From: an uncultured Hyphomicrobiales bacterium
GTDB lineage: Bacteria; Pseudomonadota; Alphaproteobacteria; Rhizobiales; Beijerinckiaceae
Reading direction: 5' to 3'
Assembly (NCBI GenBank): GCA_903847605.1
Contig: CAINED010000048.1
Coordinates: forward strand, 100,567 to 164,566
Length of the DNA: 64,000 bases
The position numbers and the translations under genes were made by a program. How positions within the stretch are numbered: the stretch's first letter is position 1; every line of letters starts with the position of its first letter. Below, one piece after another: positions 1 through 8,135 of this stretch. The notes beneath the pieces are model-generated. The model saw nothing but the letters and a program-made list of their open reading frames with translations. It did not search any database and was not told the origin of the DNA.

Positions 1-160
1 TATCGGCTGTGATCTGCCCCAGCGTCCCCATGTTGTGGATGTGCGACCGGCGCAACCAGTTCACATAGCCCGTCACCCTTTTGCCCGCGAGATCGCGCAG
101 GCGCGGCCTGGGGATGGGGCCGATGTGGCTGTCCGAAAGATGAGCGAGAAGAAAGGCCAA
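1..160 (-). CDS. metallophosphoesterase, N-terminal part (runs off left edge)
   Basis: Read leftwards on the minus strand, this frame begins near FLLAHLSDSHIGPIP, in which D-x-H is the first metal-binding motif of calcineurin-like phosphoesterases. It continues with an Arg/Lys-rich stretch and GYVNW, as in alphaproteobacterial cytoplasmic metallophosphoesterases. Only about 53 codons are in the window, so the catalytic core is not seen. No ATG lies in frame. TTG at 160 puts the start just before the motif, but the frame stays open further upstream, so a longer N-terminus is possible. The gene diverges from the toxin-antitoxin pair to the right. The family assignment rests on the first motif and its surroundings only. 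Confidence 0.65.
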   Translation of the reverse strand, partial: MAFLLAHLSDSHIGPIPRPRLRDLAGKRVTGYVNWLRRSHIHNMGTLGQITAD

Positions 161-251
161 GTCCTGATCCCACAGCTGGAGCGGGCGGACATAAGCATAT
201 TCGCATGGGACTCGCAGCCGTATTCGTTCGGGATGACTAAAGGCCGGCCCC

Positions 252-276
252 GTGTTACCGTGTTTTCGTGTTACAC
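252..276. promoter_or_regulatory. GTGTTAC direct repeat upstream of vapB
   Basis: GTGTTAC occurs at 252-258 and again at 268-274, 16 bp apart; the second copy is part of the near-palindrome GTGTTACAC. The pair lies just before the antitoxin start. VapB-type antitoxins usually repress their own promoter through short repeats, so this is a possible operator. That role is inferred. Confidence 0.3.
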
Positions 277-294
277 AGGAGCCGTGTCGGCGCC

Positions 295-594
295 ATGAAA
301 AACGTGACCATCACCCTCGACGAAAACGTCGCCCGGCGCGCCCGCATCGAGGCGGCCCGGGAAGGCGTCAGCCTGTCCAAATTCATCGCCGGCCTGATCG
401 AACAGAGGGTTGGCCGGCCCATGAGCCAGAAGGAAGCGGCGGAGCGGTTCCTGAACGGCCCCTTGTGGCCGGGACTCAGTTCAGACCTGCCCACCAAAGC
501 CGAGTTATGGGATGAAATGGTTTTTCCTCGACACGAACATACTGATCTACGCCCGGGACCCTCGCGAACCAAGAAAGCAACGCCGGGCGGCTGA
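295..594 (+). CDS. vapB: VapB-like ribbon-helix-helix antitoxin
   Basis: The N-terminus MKNVTITLDENVARRARIEA is a typical ribbon-helix-helix antitoxin strand-helix start. The protein should neutralise the PIN-domain RNase encoded next and repress the operon. ATG at 295 is chosen because the family starts with this strand; a GTG at 268 would add nine residues. An AGGAG lies 15-20 bases before the ATG. The frame runs to 594, so its last 83 bases overlap the toxin gene. The tail after ELWDE is Arg/Pro-rich and looks like translation of the toxin's start in another frame, as seen in some toxin-antitoxin pairs. Confidence 0.75.
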   Translation: MKNVTITLDENVARRARIEAAREGVSLSKFIAGLIEQRVGRPMSQKEAAERFLNGPLWPGLSSDLPTKAELWDEMVFPRHEHTDLRPGPSRTKKATPGG

Positions 595-955
595 ATGGAT
601 CGCTGAGCTCGCAGAGCGAGACGCAGCCGTCATCAGTCCCCAGACCGTGCTCGAATTCTGCAATGTGCTGCGCCGAAAATTTCGCAGCGCAGACCCCCAC
701 GCTGTTTTGGAGGCGCTCGCCGGCATGGAACAATGGTGCCGGGCGCCCGCAAATTTCTCGGTCTACATGAAGGGGCTCGCGCTTCACTTCGAGACCGGAT
801 ATCAGGTTCCCGACTGCACCTTGCTGGCCTCCGCTCTGGAAGCCGGATGTAGCGTCTTCCTTTCCGAAGACCTGCGCAGCGGGCACATAATCGAGGACAT
901 GCTCATCCTCAATCCGTTCGAAACGGATGCCGGGGCATTTCTCGCGGATAACTGA
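512..955 (+). CDS. vapC: PIN-domain toxin (VapC family RNase)
   Basis: This 147-residue protein has the PIN-domain acidic set: D7 in FFLDTNILIY, E48 in TVLEFCNVL, D101 in VPDCTLLASAL, and D120 in FLSEDL. These residues coordinate Mg2+ in RNases that typically cleave tRNA or rRNA. It follows and overlaps the ribbon-helix-helix antitoxin in another frame, which is the classic antitoxin-toxin order, and the genes are probably translationally coupled. The length is normal for the family and all key acids are present, so the toxin looks intact. The RNA target cannot be deduced from the sequence. Confidence 0.85.
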   Translation: MKWFFLDTNILIYARDPREPRKQRRAAEWIAELAERDAAVISPQTVLEFCNVLRRKFRSADPHAVLEALAGMEQWCRAPANFSVYMKGLALHFETGYQVPDCTLLASALEAGCSVFLSEDLRSGHIIEDMLILNPFETDAGAFLADN

Positions 956-967
956 TACGGAACCATC

Positions 968-2065
<1,098 letters not shown>

Positions 2066-2073
2066 GGTGGGCG

Positions 2074-2098
2074 CTGCGCAGGTCTCCTTGCGCAGTTT
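2074..2098 (+). terminator. probable terminator after ychF
   Basis: CTGCGCA (2074-2080) pairs with TGCGCAG (2089-2095) across an 8-base loop and is followed by a short TTT run. The stem is right for a rho-independent terminator, but the T-tract is weak. Confidence 0.45.
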
Positions 2099-2159
2099 CA
2101 CAAGCGTCTCGCTCGTCTGCTATCTTCCCCGCGGCCATGATTTGCTGCGGAGATATCCC

Positions 2160-3230
2160 ATGAGATTGACGCGAAAGTTTCTCTTCGCGGCGCTTTCGAT
2201 CACGATATCCTTTCACGCGCAGGCCACCGGCTTTCGCGATTTCGAGGGCTGGCATGTCGGGTGCGACAACACCGGCGCCTGCCGCGCCATGGGCTTTCCG
2301 CTCGATCATGGATTGCCGCGCGGCACGCTGACGATTCTCGATCGCCAAGCCGGCCCTGAAGGCAAATTCCGCTGGCTGCGCGTCGGCCCGATGGAAACGG
2401 ACGCAACGGTATTCGTCGACGGAAAGAAGATCGCCGATCTGCTGGCTTCGGCCTTCGAGGAAGGCGACGACAAGACGCCGCAAGCGCTGGTCGATCAGAA
2501 GCTGATTGCCGCCATTATCGCGGCCGGGCTCGACGGCAAGCATCTCGCCTTCGATGCAGATGCGAAAGAAAACGAACGCATATCTCTTCAGGGCTTCAAG
2601 GCGGCGATGCTTTACATCGACGAGCAGCAGGGCCGCGTCGGCACGCAAAGCGCCATCGTTGCAAAGGGCGAGAAGCCTGCATCGGCCGTGCCCGCGGCAA
2701 AGCCTGTTCCGCTCTTGCGGTTGAAAGAAATACCGAAGAAGGGCAAGCCTGATCCTTCCCTCGCAAAGGCCATCCTCGAATTTCACAAGCGCTTCGCCAA
2801 AAAGGACGAATGCTCGAACATCGCCGAGGGCGAACCCTCCGTGATCTCGTCAGCGCCGCTCGACCGCAAGGGCTGGGTCTTCGAAGTCGATTGCTGGCGC
2901 GCGGCCTATCAGGCCGGCACGATCCTCTACATGTTCACCTACGAGAAAAATCATGCCGCCGCGCAGTTCGCTCCGGTCGAAATGCTGAACACAAAGACAG
3001 GTCGCGTTTCCACAACGCGCGGCCGCAGCCTTTCGAACCTCGGGTTCGAGACCGCGGCGCAGATCGACGCCTTTCACAAGGGCCGCGGCGTCGGCGATTG
3101 CGGCACATCGGAAAGCTGGCGCTGGGATGGCGCGGTTTATCGTCTGGCGGACTACAGGATCATGGTGGCCTGCGGCGTCGACGCCGATGAGGACAACTGG
3201 ATTACGCTCTGGCGGACGCGCGAAAAATAA
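2160..3230 (+). CDS. DUF1176 domain protein, secreted
   Basis: ATG at 2160 follows GGAG by seven bases and begins a Sec signal peptide (MRLTRKFLFAALSITISF, cleavage probably after HAQA near residue 22). The mature part begins FRDFEGWHVGCDNTGACRA, typical of DUF1176 proteins, which have paired cysteines and are predicted periplasmic. A Lys/Pro-rich linker sits mid-protein, and a second Cys-containing half (KKDECSN, VDCWRAAY, GDCGTSESW) matches the family's C-terminal region. The length of 356 residues is normal. No enzymatic function is known for the family. It is probably transcribed alone. Confidence 0.8.
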   Translation: MRLTRKFLFAALSITISFHAQATGFRDFEGWHVGCDNTGACRAMGFPLDHGLPRGTLTILDRQAGPEGKFRWLRVGPMETDATVFVDGKKIADLLASAFEEGDDKTPQALVDQKLIAAIIAAGLDGKHLAFDADAKENERISLQGFKAAMLYIDEQQGRVGTQSAIVAKGEKPASAVPAAKPVPLLRLKEIPKKGKPDPSLAKAILEFHKRFAKKDECSNIAEGEPSVISSAPLDRKGWVFEVDCWRAAYQAGTILYMFTYEKNHAAAQFAPVEMLNTKTGRVSTTRGRSLSNLGFETAAQIDAFHKGRGVGDCGTSESWRWDGAVYRLADYRIMVACGVDADEDNWITLWRTREK

Positions 3231-3232
3231 TT

Positions 3233-3616
3233 TCAACTCGCAGGCGTCGGTATCGAACTGACATGCGCGGCGACGATGCGCCAGCCGTGCGGGAAGCGCA
3301 CCCATGTCTGCATCGTCCGGCCCGTGCGGCTGCCATCGCCGCCCTGCGAGAGCGTGGCGACGGTCGCGAAGTCCTTGCCCCACGTCGTGACGACGGTTCT
3401 CATGCGTTTCTGGTTCGGCACCACCGTGCGAGAGGCGCGGAAGGCGGCGATTTCATTGAAGCCGTAGAGATTCTCCGCGTGGCCGAACCGCACCGTCGAG
3501 GGATCATCGTGGAAGAAGCCGTTCAACGCATCCACGTCGTTGGCGAGGAGCGCCGTGTCGTAGGCCGCGAAGGCGGCCTCGATTTCGCGCACAATTTCTG
3601 GATCGTTCTTCAACAT
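3233..3616 (-). CDS. HpxZ/AtzH-like NTF2-fold protein (SnoaL-like)
   Basis: The 127-residue product has an NTF2-like fold signature (YDTALLANDVDALNGFF, FGHAENLYGF, GRTMQTWVRF, WRIVAAHVSS) and closely resembles HpxZ, a small protein encoded with oxalurate/ureide hydrolases, and AtzH. ATG at 3616 is preceded by GGAGAA at good spacing; a start 14 codons upstream lacks one. It is convergent with the DUF1176 gene, with two bases between the stops. No purine-catabolism genes are adjacent, so a direct role in oxalurate breakdown is unsupported here. Confidence 0.75.
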   Translation of the reverse strand: MLKNDPEIVREIEAAFAAYDTALLANDVDALNGFFHDDPSTVRFGHAENLYGFNEIAAFRASRTVVPNQKRMRTVVTTWGKDFATVATLSQGGDGSRTGRTMQTWVRFPHGWRIVAAHVSSIPTPAS

Positions 3617-3707
3617 CGCTCTTCTCCAGCAAGCAGGATCGCCATCATGGAAGCACATTGCTTGCCAGTTCGCGATTCATATTCCAGAATTATGCAGGGC
3701 AAGGGCT

Positions 3708-3757
3708 GGAGCATCGGGCGAAAAAGTGGGCCCGGTTTTTCGCAAAACCGATGCTCC
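3708..3757. repeat. rhizobial-type intergenic palindrome
   Basis: GGAGCATCGG (3708-3717) pairs with CCGATGCTCC (3748-3757), and inside it GCGAAAAA (3718-3725) pairs with TTTTTCGC (3736-3743). The layout, a GAGCAT stem with a CGAAAAGTG...CGGTTTTCG interior, matches an intergenic palindrome I know from many Hyphomicrobiales genomes. It would fold into a long hairpin on either strand. Confidence 0.7.
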
Positions 3758-3782
3758 ATTTATTGAATCGACCAGCTTTGGG

Positions 3783-3810
3783 GGCAATCAAATGATTTCA
3801 TTTGATTGCC
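3783..3810. repeat. perfect 12-bp inverted repeat
   Basis: GGCAATCAAATG (3783-3794) and CATTTGATTGCC (3799-3810) form a perfect inverted repeat around ATTT. It lies 26 bases right of the larger palindrome and 28 bases before the next gene, so it is either part of the same repeat unit or an operator. Confidence 0.6.
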
Positions 3811-3838
3811 AGCTGATCTTAAGGCGGGGGACGCGCGG

Positions 3839-4174
3839 ATGATCATCGAAATCGTGACTTTCAAGAACCGCCCGGGGCTCACCCGCGAGGAAGAATATGC
3901 GGGAGCGCTTCATGCAGCCCATCAATGGATCAAGCATCCCGAACTTGTGGCCAAGCATTTCTTCCGCGACGACGAGGGAACCGGCGGTGCGGTCTATTTC
4001 TGGCCGTCGAAGGAAGCAGCGCAACGCGCGCACAACGAAGAATGGCGCAAATCCGTTCTCGCCCGCACCGGCGGCAACGAACCGCAGATTCGCTATTTCG
4101 AATTCCTGGTCACGGCGGACGCGTCCAACGGCCAGGTCATCGAACACGAAACCGTGAAGCAGGCCGCAGAATAG
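3839..4174 (+). CDS. YdhR/antibiotic-biosynthesis-monooxygenase-like small protein
   Basis: This 111-residue protein (MIIEIVTFKNRPGLTREEEY...) has the size and pattern of dimeric alpha/beta-barrel proteins of the YdhR/ABM group: an N-terminal strand, a helix with ALHAAHQW, a strand GGAVYFWPSKEAA, and a C-terminal strand IRYFEFLV. Members are cofactor-free monooxygenases or ligand binders, and the substrate here is unknown. ATG at 3839 fits the family start; a TTG at 3806 would add 11 poorly conserved residues. The gene stands alone between the repeat region and pgsA. Confidence 0.65.
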   Translation: MIIEIVTFKNRPGLTREEEYAGALHAAHQWIKHPELVAKHFFRDDEGTGGAVYFWPSKEAAQRAHNEEWRKSVLARTGGNEPQIRYFEFLVTADASNGQVIEHETVKQAAE

Positions 4175-4288
4175 ATTTTCGTCGCGAAACGGCGCCTTCC
4201 GACTGATTGAAGCGCCCGGCGGCGCCCGCCGGCGAGCCGCGTAAAAGCGCCTATTGACCTACCCTACCTAACCCTGTTCCCTGCGGCG

Positions 4289-4882
4289 ATGAATCCGGAC
4301 ACTCCGAAGCAAAAATCCAAACACCTCGCTCTGCCCAATCTCCTGACCTATGGCCGGGTGGCCGCCGTGCCGGTCGTCGCAGCCCTTCTGTTTTGGCCGG
4401 AGAAGGACTGGGCGCGCTGGACGGCGCTCGGCATTTTTGCCGTCGCCGCCATCACCGATTTTTTCGATGGCTATCTGGCGCGCGTATGGTCGCAGCAATC
4501 CTCGCTCGGCCGGATGCTCGACCCGATCGCCGACAAACTGCTGGTCGCCGTCTGCCTGCTGATGCTCTGCGCCGACGGCCAGATCTCGGGCTTCTCGATC
4601 TGGGCGGCGATCATCATTCTCGCGCGCGAAATCCTGGTTTCGGGCCTGCGCGAATTTCTGGCCGAGTTACGCGTTTCCCTTCCCGTCTCGGCAGTGGCGA
4701 AATGGAAGACCACGGCTCAGCTTCTGGCCATCGGATTTCTGATTGCGGGGCCGGCCGGCGAAAAAGTTCTGCCGTGGACGGAAACCATCGGCCTTGTTCT
4801 GCTTTGGGCGGCGGCGCTTCTCACCCTATATACGGGCTGGGACTATCTGCGCTCCAGCGCCAAACACGTTCCGGACGATTGA
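4289..4882 (+). CDS. pgsA: CDP-diacylglycerol--glycerol-3-phosphate 3-phosphatidyltransferase
   Basis: The 197-residue membrane protein has the CDP-alcohol phosphotransferase motif DG-x2-AR-x8-G-x3-D-x3-D, seen as DGYLARVWSQQ...GRMLDPIAD. The N-terminal LPNLLTYGR is characteristic of PgsA. It transfers a phosphatidyl group from CDP-diacylglycerol to glycerol-3-phosphate, the committed step to phosphatidylglycerol and cardiolipin. Four to five hydrophobic helices are visible. It is followed after 10 bases by moaD and then moaE, an order common in rhizobia, where uvrC usually precedes pgsA. uvrC is absent here. Confidence 0.95.
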   Translation: MNPDTPKQKSKHLALPNLLTYGRVAAVPVVAALLFWPEKDWARWTALGIFAVAAITDFFDGYLARVWSQQSSLGRMLDPIADKLLVAVCLLMLCADGQISGFSIWAAIIILAREILVSGLREFLAELRVSLPVSAVAKWKTTAQLLAIGFLIAGPAGEKVLPWTETIGLVLLWAAALLTLYTGWDYLRSSAKHVPDD

Positions 4883-4892
4883 GTAGAGCAAG

Positions 4893-5144
4893 ATGAAGGT
4901 TGTCTATTTCGCATGGGTCCGCGAGCGTATCGGCAAGGGCGACGAGGACGTCGCGCCTCCAGCCGAGGTGCGCACGGTCGGCCAGCTCATCGAATGGCTG
5001 TCGGGCCGCGGCGAGGAATATGCGCATGCTTTCGAAAAGGCGAAGTTCATTCGCGCCGCCATCGACCGCAAGCATGTAAAGCACGAAGCGCCGATTGAAG
5101 GCGCGCGCGAGATCGCTTTCTTTCCGCCGATGACCGGCGGCTGA
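4893..5144 (+). CDS. moaD: molybdopterin synthase small subunit MoaD
   Basis: This 83-residue ubiquitin-like protein ends in the diglycine tail PPMTGG, which is adenylated and converted to a thiocarboxylate that supplies sulfur to precursor Z (cPMP) during molybdopterin synthesis. The start MKVVYFAWVRERIG is typical. It lies 10 bases after pgsA and 8 bases before moaE, so all three are probably cotranscribed. MoaD and MoaE form the heterotetrameric synthase. The nearby tungstate/molybdate-type transporter genes tupAB fit the same cofactor economy. Confidence 0.95.
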   Translation: MKVVYFAWVRERIGKGDEDVAPPAEVRTVGQLIEWLSGRGEEYAHAFEKAKFIRAAIDRKHVKHEAPIEGAREIAFFPPMTGG

Positions 5145-5152
5145 GCAGTTTC

Positions 5153-5605
5153 ATGGCCACGATCCGGATTCAGCGCGAGGATTTTGATGCCGCTGCAGAA
5201 GCGGCGGCGCTCACGCGCGGGCGCAAGGATGTCGGCGCTGTCGTGACCTTCGTCGGCCTCTGCCGCGACGAAGGCGGCAAGCTCGAAGCGCTCGAGCTCG
5301 AACATTATCCGGGCATGGCGGAAGAGGAGATCGCACGCGTCGCGACCGAAGCCGAACAGCGCTGGCCCCTTCAGGGCGTGACGGCCATTCACCGCTACGG
5401 CAAGATTGCGCCTGGCGAGAATATCGTTCTCGTCGTTACAACGTCTTCCCATCGCGCCGCGGCATTCGAAGCCGCCGAATTCCTGATGGATTATCTCAAG
5501 ACGCGCGCGCCCTTCTGGAAGAAGGAACACAATATCGACGGAACCAGCGGCGAATGGGTCGAGGCGAAAGACGCCGACGACCGCGCCGCGGAGCGTTGGT
5601 CCTGA
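5153..5605 (+). CDS. moaE: molybdopterin synthase catalytic subunit MoaE
   Basis: The 150-residue protein shows the MoaE core: GAVVTFVGLCRDE, LELEHYPGMAEEEI, the IHRYGKIAPGE loop, and the lysine-bearing active-site motif TRAPFWKKE near residue 120. It takes sulfur from the MoaD thiocarboxylate to build the dithiolene of molybdopterin. It follows moaD after eight bases. Length and all motifs are normal. Confidence 0.95.
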   Translation: MATIRIQREDFDAAAEAAALTRGRKDVGAVVTFVGLCRDEGGKLEALELEHYPGMAEEEIARVATEAEQRWPLQGVTAIHRYGKIAPGENIVLVVTTSSHRAAAFEAAEFLMDYLKTRAPFWKKEHNIDGTSGEWVEAKDADDRAAERWS

Positions 5606-5699
5606 ACAGGCGTGCTATCCCGAATTTGTCATCCCGCATCGCTTGTGCCGGAACGGCAACAATGCAAGTTTCAAATGGCAATGACATGAGGAGGGATTG

Positions 5700-6411
5700 A
5701 TGAACCGCAGACATGCGCTCAAGCTTATCGCCGGCGCGGCAGTCGCGACGACGGCCGGACGCCTGACTTCGACTGCGCTCGCACAGGGTGCGAGCGGGCC
5801 CTTCACCCTGCCGCCCCTCGCCTATCCCGCCGCTGCGCTGGAACCGCATATCGACGCGCAGACGATGACGATCCATCACGGCCGCCATCACGCGGCCTAT
5901 GTCGCGAATGCGAACCAGCTTGCGACGCAATGGGCCGATCTCGGCAAGACGCCGATCAACGATGTACTCAAATCGCTCGACAAGGCGCCGGCCAACGTGC
6001 GCAACGGCGCACGCAACAATGTCGGCGGTCACTGGAACCACACGCATTTCTGGGATCTGATGACGCCGGGCGGCGCGAAAGATCCTGCTGGCGACGTTAA
6101 AATCCGGCATCGATGGCGCGTTCGGCGATGTCGCCAAGATGAAGGAGCGGATGAACGCCGCGGCGATGAGCCGCTTTGGCTCGGGCTGGGCGTGGCTGAT
6201 CGTCAACAAGGACGGCAAGTTCGACATTATCAGCACCGCCAATCAGGACACGCCGCTCGAACTCGGCGCGAAGAACGTGCTGGCGGGCGTCGATGTGTGG
6301 GAACACGCTTATTACCTGAAATACCAGAACCGGCGCGGCGATTATCTCGGCGCCTGGTGGAATACCGTGAACTGGGACAAGGTCGCAGCCAATCTGAAAA
6401 CGCCGGTGTGA
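5700..6411 (+). pseudogene. Tat-exported Mn/Fe superoxide dismutase, frameshifted
   Basis: ATG at 5700 follows a strong AGGAGGG. The product starts with a twin-arginine signal (MNRRHALKLIAGAAVATTAG), so the enzyme would fold with its metal and be exported to the periplasm. The metal ligands are all present: H in IHHGRHHAAYV, H in GGHWNHTHFW, and D and H in [17 protein letters not shown] is more MnSOD-like. Frame 1 ends at GDV near 6096, and the rest ([10 protein letters not shown] onward to KTPV, stop 6409-6411) is in another frame. The offset equals one extra base near GACGTTAAAATCC (6093-6105). Everything else looks intact, so this is a recent mutation, a programmed shift or a sequencing error. 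A terminator follows. Confidence 0.85.
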
Positions 6412-6440
6412 CACTATTCAGCTCTTGCCGGGAATAATCA

Positions 6441-6465
6441 GGCAGCGGCAAACGCTGCCTTTTTT
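6441..6465 (+). terminator. rho-independent terminator
   Basis: GGCAGCG (6441-6447) and CGCTGCC (6453-6459) form a 7-bp stem with loop GCAAA, followed by TTTTTT (6460-6465). It ends the superoxide dismutase transcript. Its T-tract abuts the last codons of tupB on the other strand. Confidence 0.85.
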
Positions 6466-7159
6466 ATCGCTTGCCCGCTGGCGCAAGGAGCAGCGCGGCC
6501 ACGCTGACCGCGAGCGATATAGCAATCAGGATGATGCCGAGACCGAGCGCAAGCGCGAGTTCGCCGCGGCTCGTTTCCAGCGCGATGGAAGTCGTCATCG
6601 TGCGCGTATGGCCGCGAATGTTTCCGCCAACGATGATGATGGCGCCGACTTCCGCGATTGCGCGCCCGAACGCCGCGATAAAGGCTGTCACAAGTCCCGT
6701 GCGCGCCATCGCTAGCACCATGGGCACAGCACGCAAACGCGTTGCGCCGACGATGCGCAGACTGTCGCCATGCTGGCTCCATACCGCCTCGCAGGCGCGA
6801 TGCGACAGCGCAATGATGATCGGCAGCGTCAAAATCGTTTGTGCGAAGATCATCGCCGCGGGCGTGAAGAGCCAGCCGAGCGAGCCGAGAGGCCCCGAGC
6901 GCGTCAGCAGCAGATAGACGAAAAGACCGACGACGACGGGCGGCAGACCCAGCAGCGCATTCGCAAGCGCGATCAGAAGGCGGCGGCCGGGAAAGCGCCA
7001 CAAGGCGAGCGCCGCGCCGCAGGGCGCGCCGAGCGCAAATCCGATAACGGCTGCAGAAAAGCTGACCTTCAGCGACAGAAGAACGATGGCCAGAAGTTCG
7101 GCATCGCCGCGCAAGATGAGTTCGAGCGCAGCCGAAAATGCGCGCGAGAAATCATTCAT
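6464..7159 (-). CDS. tupB: tungstate ABC transporter permease TupB
   Basis: This 231-residue membrane protein has about five to six hydrophobic segments and the binding-protein-dependent permease loop (RAIAEVGAIIIVGGN, the EAA-like motif contacting the ATPase). The conserved GLPPVVVGLFVYLLL is typical of TupB/WtpB permeases. With TupA it would import tungstate, or less likely molybdate. It starts 24 bases after the tupA stop and is clearly in one operon with it. No ATPase gene (tupC) follows; the next gene is convergent. The energy-coupling subunit must be encoded elsewhere. Confidence 0.88.
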   Translation of the reverse strand: MNDFSRAFSAALELILRGDAELLAIVLLSLKVSFSAAVIGFALGAPCGAALALWRFPGRRLLIALANALLGLPPVVVGLFVYLLLTRSGPLGSLGWLFTPAAMIFAQTILTLPIIIALSHRACEAVWSQHGDSLRIVGATRLRAVPMVLAMARTGLVTAFIAAFGRAIAEVGAIIIVGGNIRGHTRTMTTSIALETSRGELALALGLGIILIAISLAVSVAALLLAPAGKR

Positions 7160-7183
7160 GACGACGATCTCGCGCGCGGTCCG

Positions 7184-8011
7184 TCAATTCGTCGGTTCCG
7201 GCGGCAACGGAAAAAACAACTGCTCGTTGTTGATCCTGAACGACGCGAGCGTGCGCCGACCCGATGGCGAGGTCAGCCATTCGTGCCAGATCTTCGCGTC
7301 CGCCGCCTTGATATGCGCGCCTTTGGCAGGGTTCACCAGAATGCTGCCGTAGGGATTGTAGAGCGCGAGATCGCCTTCGCTCAAAATGTCCAGATCGCGG
7401 CGGTTTCTGAAATTCGCCCAGGTCGCGCGATCCGCCAGCACATAGGCGTTCAGGCCCGCCGCCGTGTTGAGCGTCGGGCCCATCCCTTGTCCGAGTTCAC
7501 GATACCATTGCGGCTTGCCGCCGAGAGCGACACCTGCCGTCTTCCAAAAGCGCAACTCCATGCGGTGCGTGCCGCTATCGTCGCCACGGCTTGCGAAGGG
7601 CGAGGACGTCTTGGCGATGCGCGAAAAGGCCTCCTTCGCGTCTTTCAGGCCGCGAATGCCGGCGGGATCGTTCTTCGGGCCGACAATGACGAAATCGTTG
7701 AACATCACGTCGCGGCGGTCGATCCCGTGCCCCTCAGTCACGAACTTGTCCTCGCCGACGCGATCATGCACGAGCAGCGCGTCCGCATCGCCGCGCGCGC
7801 CGATGGCAAGCGCCTGCCCCGTGCCGACGGCGACGACGCGCACCGTGATGCCCGTCGCCGCGCGAAAGGCGGGCAAGAGCGTATCGAAGAGGCCGGACTG
7901 CTCGGTCGAGGTGGTCGAGGCCAGCGTGATGAACCGTTCCTGCGCTTGCGCCGCGCCGGCAGCGATAAGCGAAAAGGCGCCGAGAATGATGCTCGCCCGA
8001 AACTTGCGCAT
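7184..8011 (-). CDS. tupA: tungstate-binding periplasmic protein TupA
   Basis: ATG at 8011 is preceded by GGAGG at about seven bases and begins a Sec signal peptide ending near AAGAAQAQ (residue 24). The mature start RFITLASTTSTEQSGLFD carries the TTST oxyanion-binding motif of TupA, and the later SRGDDSGTH and WYRELGQGMG motifs are also characteristic. The protein binds tungstate with very high affinity in the periplasm and hands it to TupB. It is first in the operon. A tandem operator-like palindrome lies 87 bases upstream. Nearby moaDE suggests a molybdenum/tungsten-cofactor context. Confidence 0.9.
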   Translation of the reverse strand: MRKFRASIILGAFSLIAAGAAQAQERFITLASTTSTEQSGLFDTLLPAFRAATGITVRVVAVGTGQALAIGARGDADALLVHDRVGEDKFVTEGHGIDRRDVMFNDFVIVGPKNDPAGIRGLKDAKEAFSRIAKTSSPFASRGDDSGTHRMELRFWKTAGVALGGKPQWYRELGQGMGPTLNTAAGLNAYVLADRATWANFRNRRDLDILSEGDLALYNPYGSILVNPAKGAHIKAADAKIWHEWLTSPSGRRTLASFRINNEQLFFPLPPEPTN

Positions 8012-8097
8012 GGAAATGCCTCCGTAGCGCAAGTAATAGGGCGCGGACGCGCCCCGGGCAATTCAAATTCAGCTTTTTACCATTGAATTCAGATAGA

Positions 8098-8125
8098 TAG
8101 GACACTCCTATATAGGATTATCCTA
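8098..8125. promoter_or_regulatory. tandem TAGGA-N3-TCCTA palindrome upstream of tupA
   Basis: TAGGA-CAC-TCCTA (8098-8110) is followed by TA and a second TAGGA-TTA-TCCTA (8113-8125). Each half is a 5-bp inverted repeat with a 3-bp spacer, and the centre TCCTATATAGGA is itself a perfect 12-bp palindrome. It lies between the ends of ppk2 and the start of tupA, suiting a dimer-of-dimers repressor or activator site controlling tungstate uptake. The regulator is not identifiable here. Confidence 0.6.
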
Positions 8126-8135
8126 TGCTCTCGTT

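Noticed and set aside
6770..8086. A 438-residue plus-strand frame across tupB and tupA
   Set aside because: The minus-strand Tup proteins have clear signal peptide, permease and ligand motifs; this frame has none.
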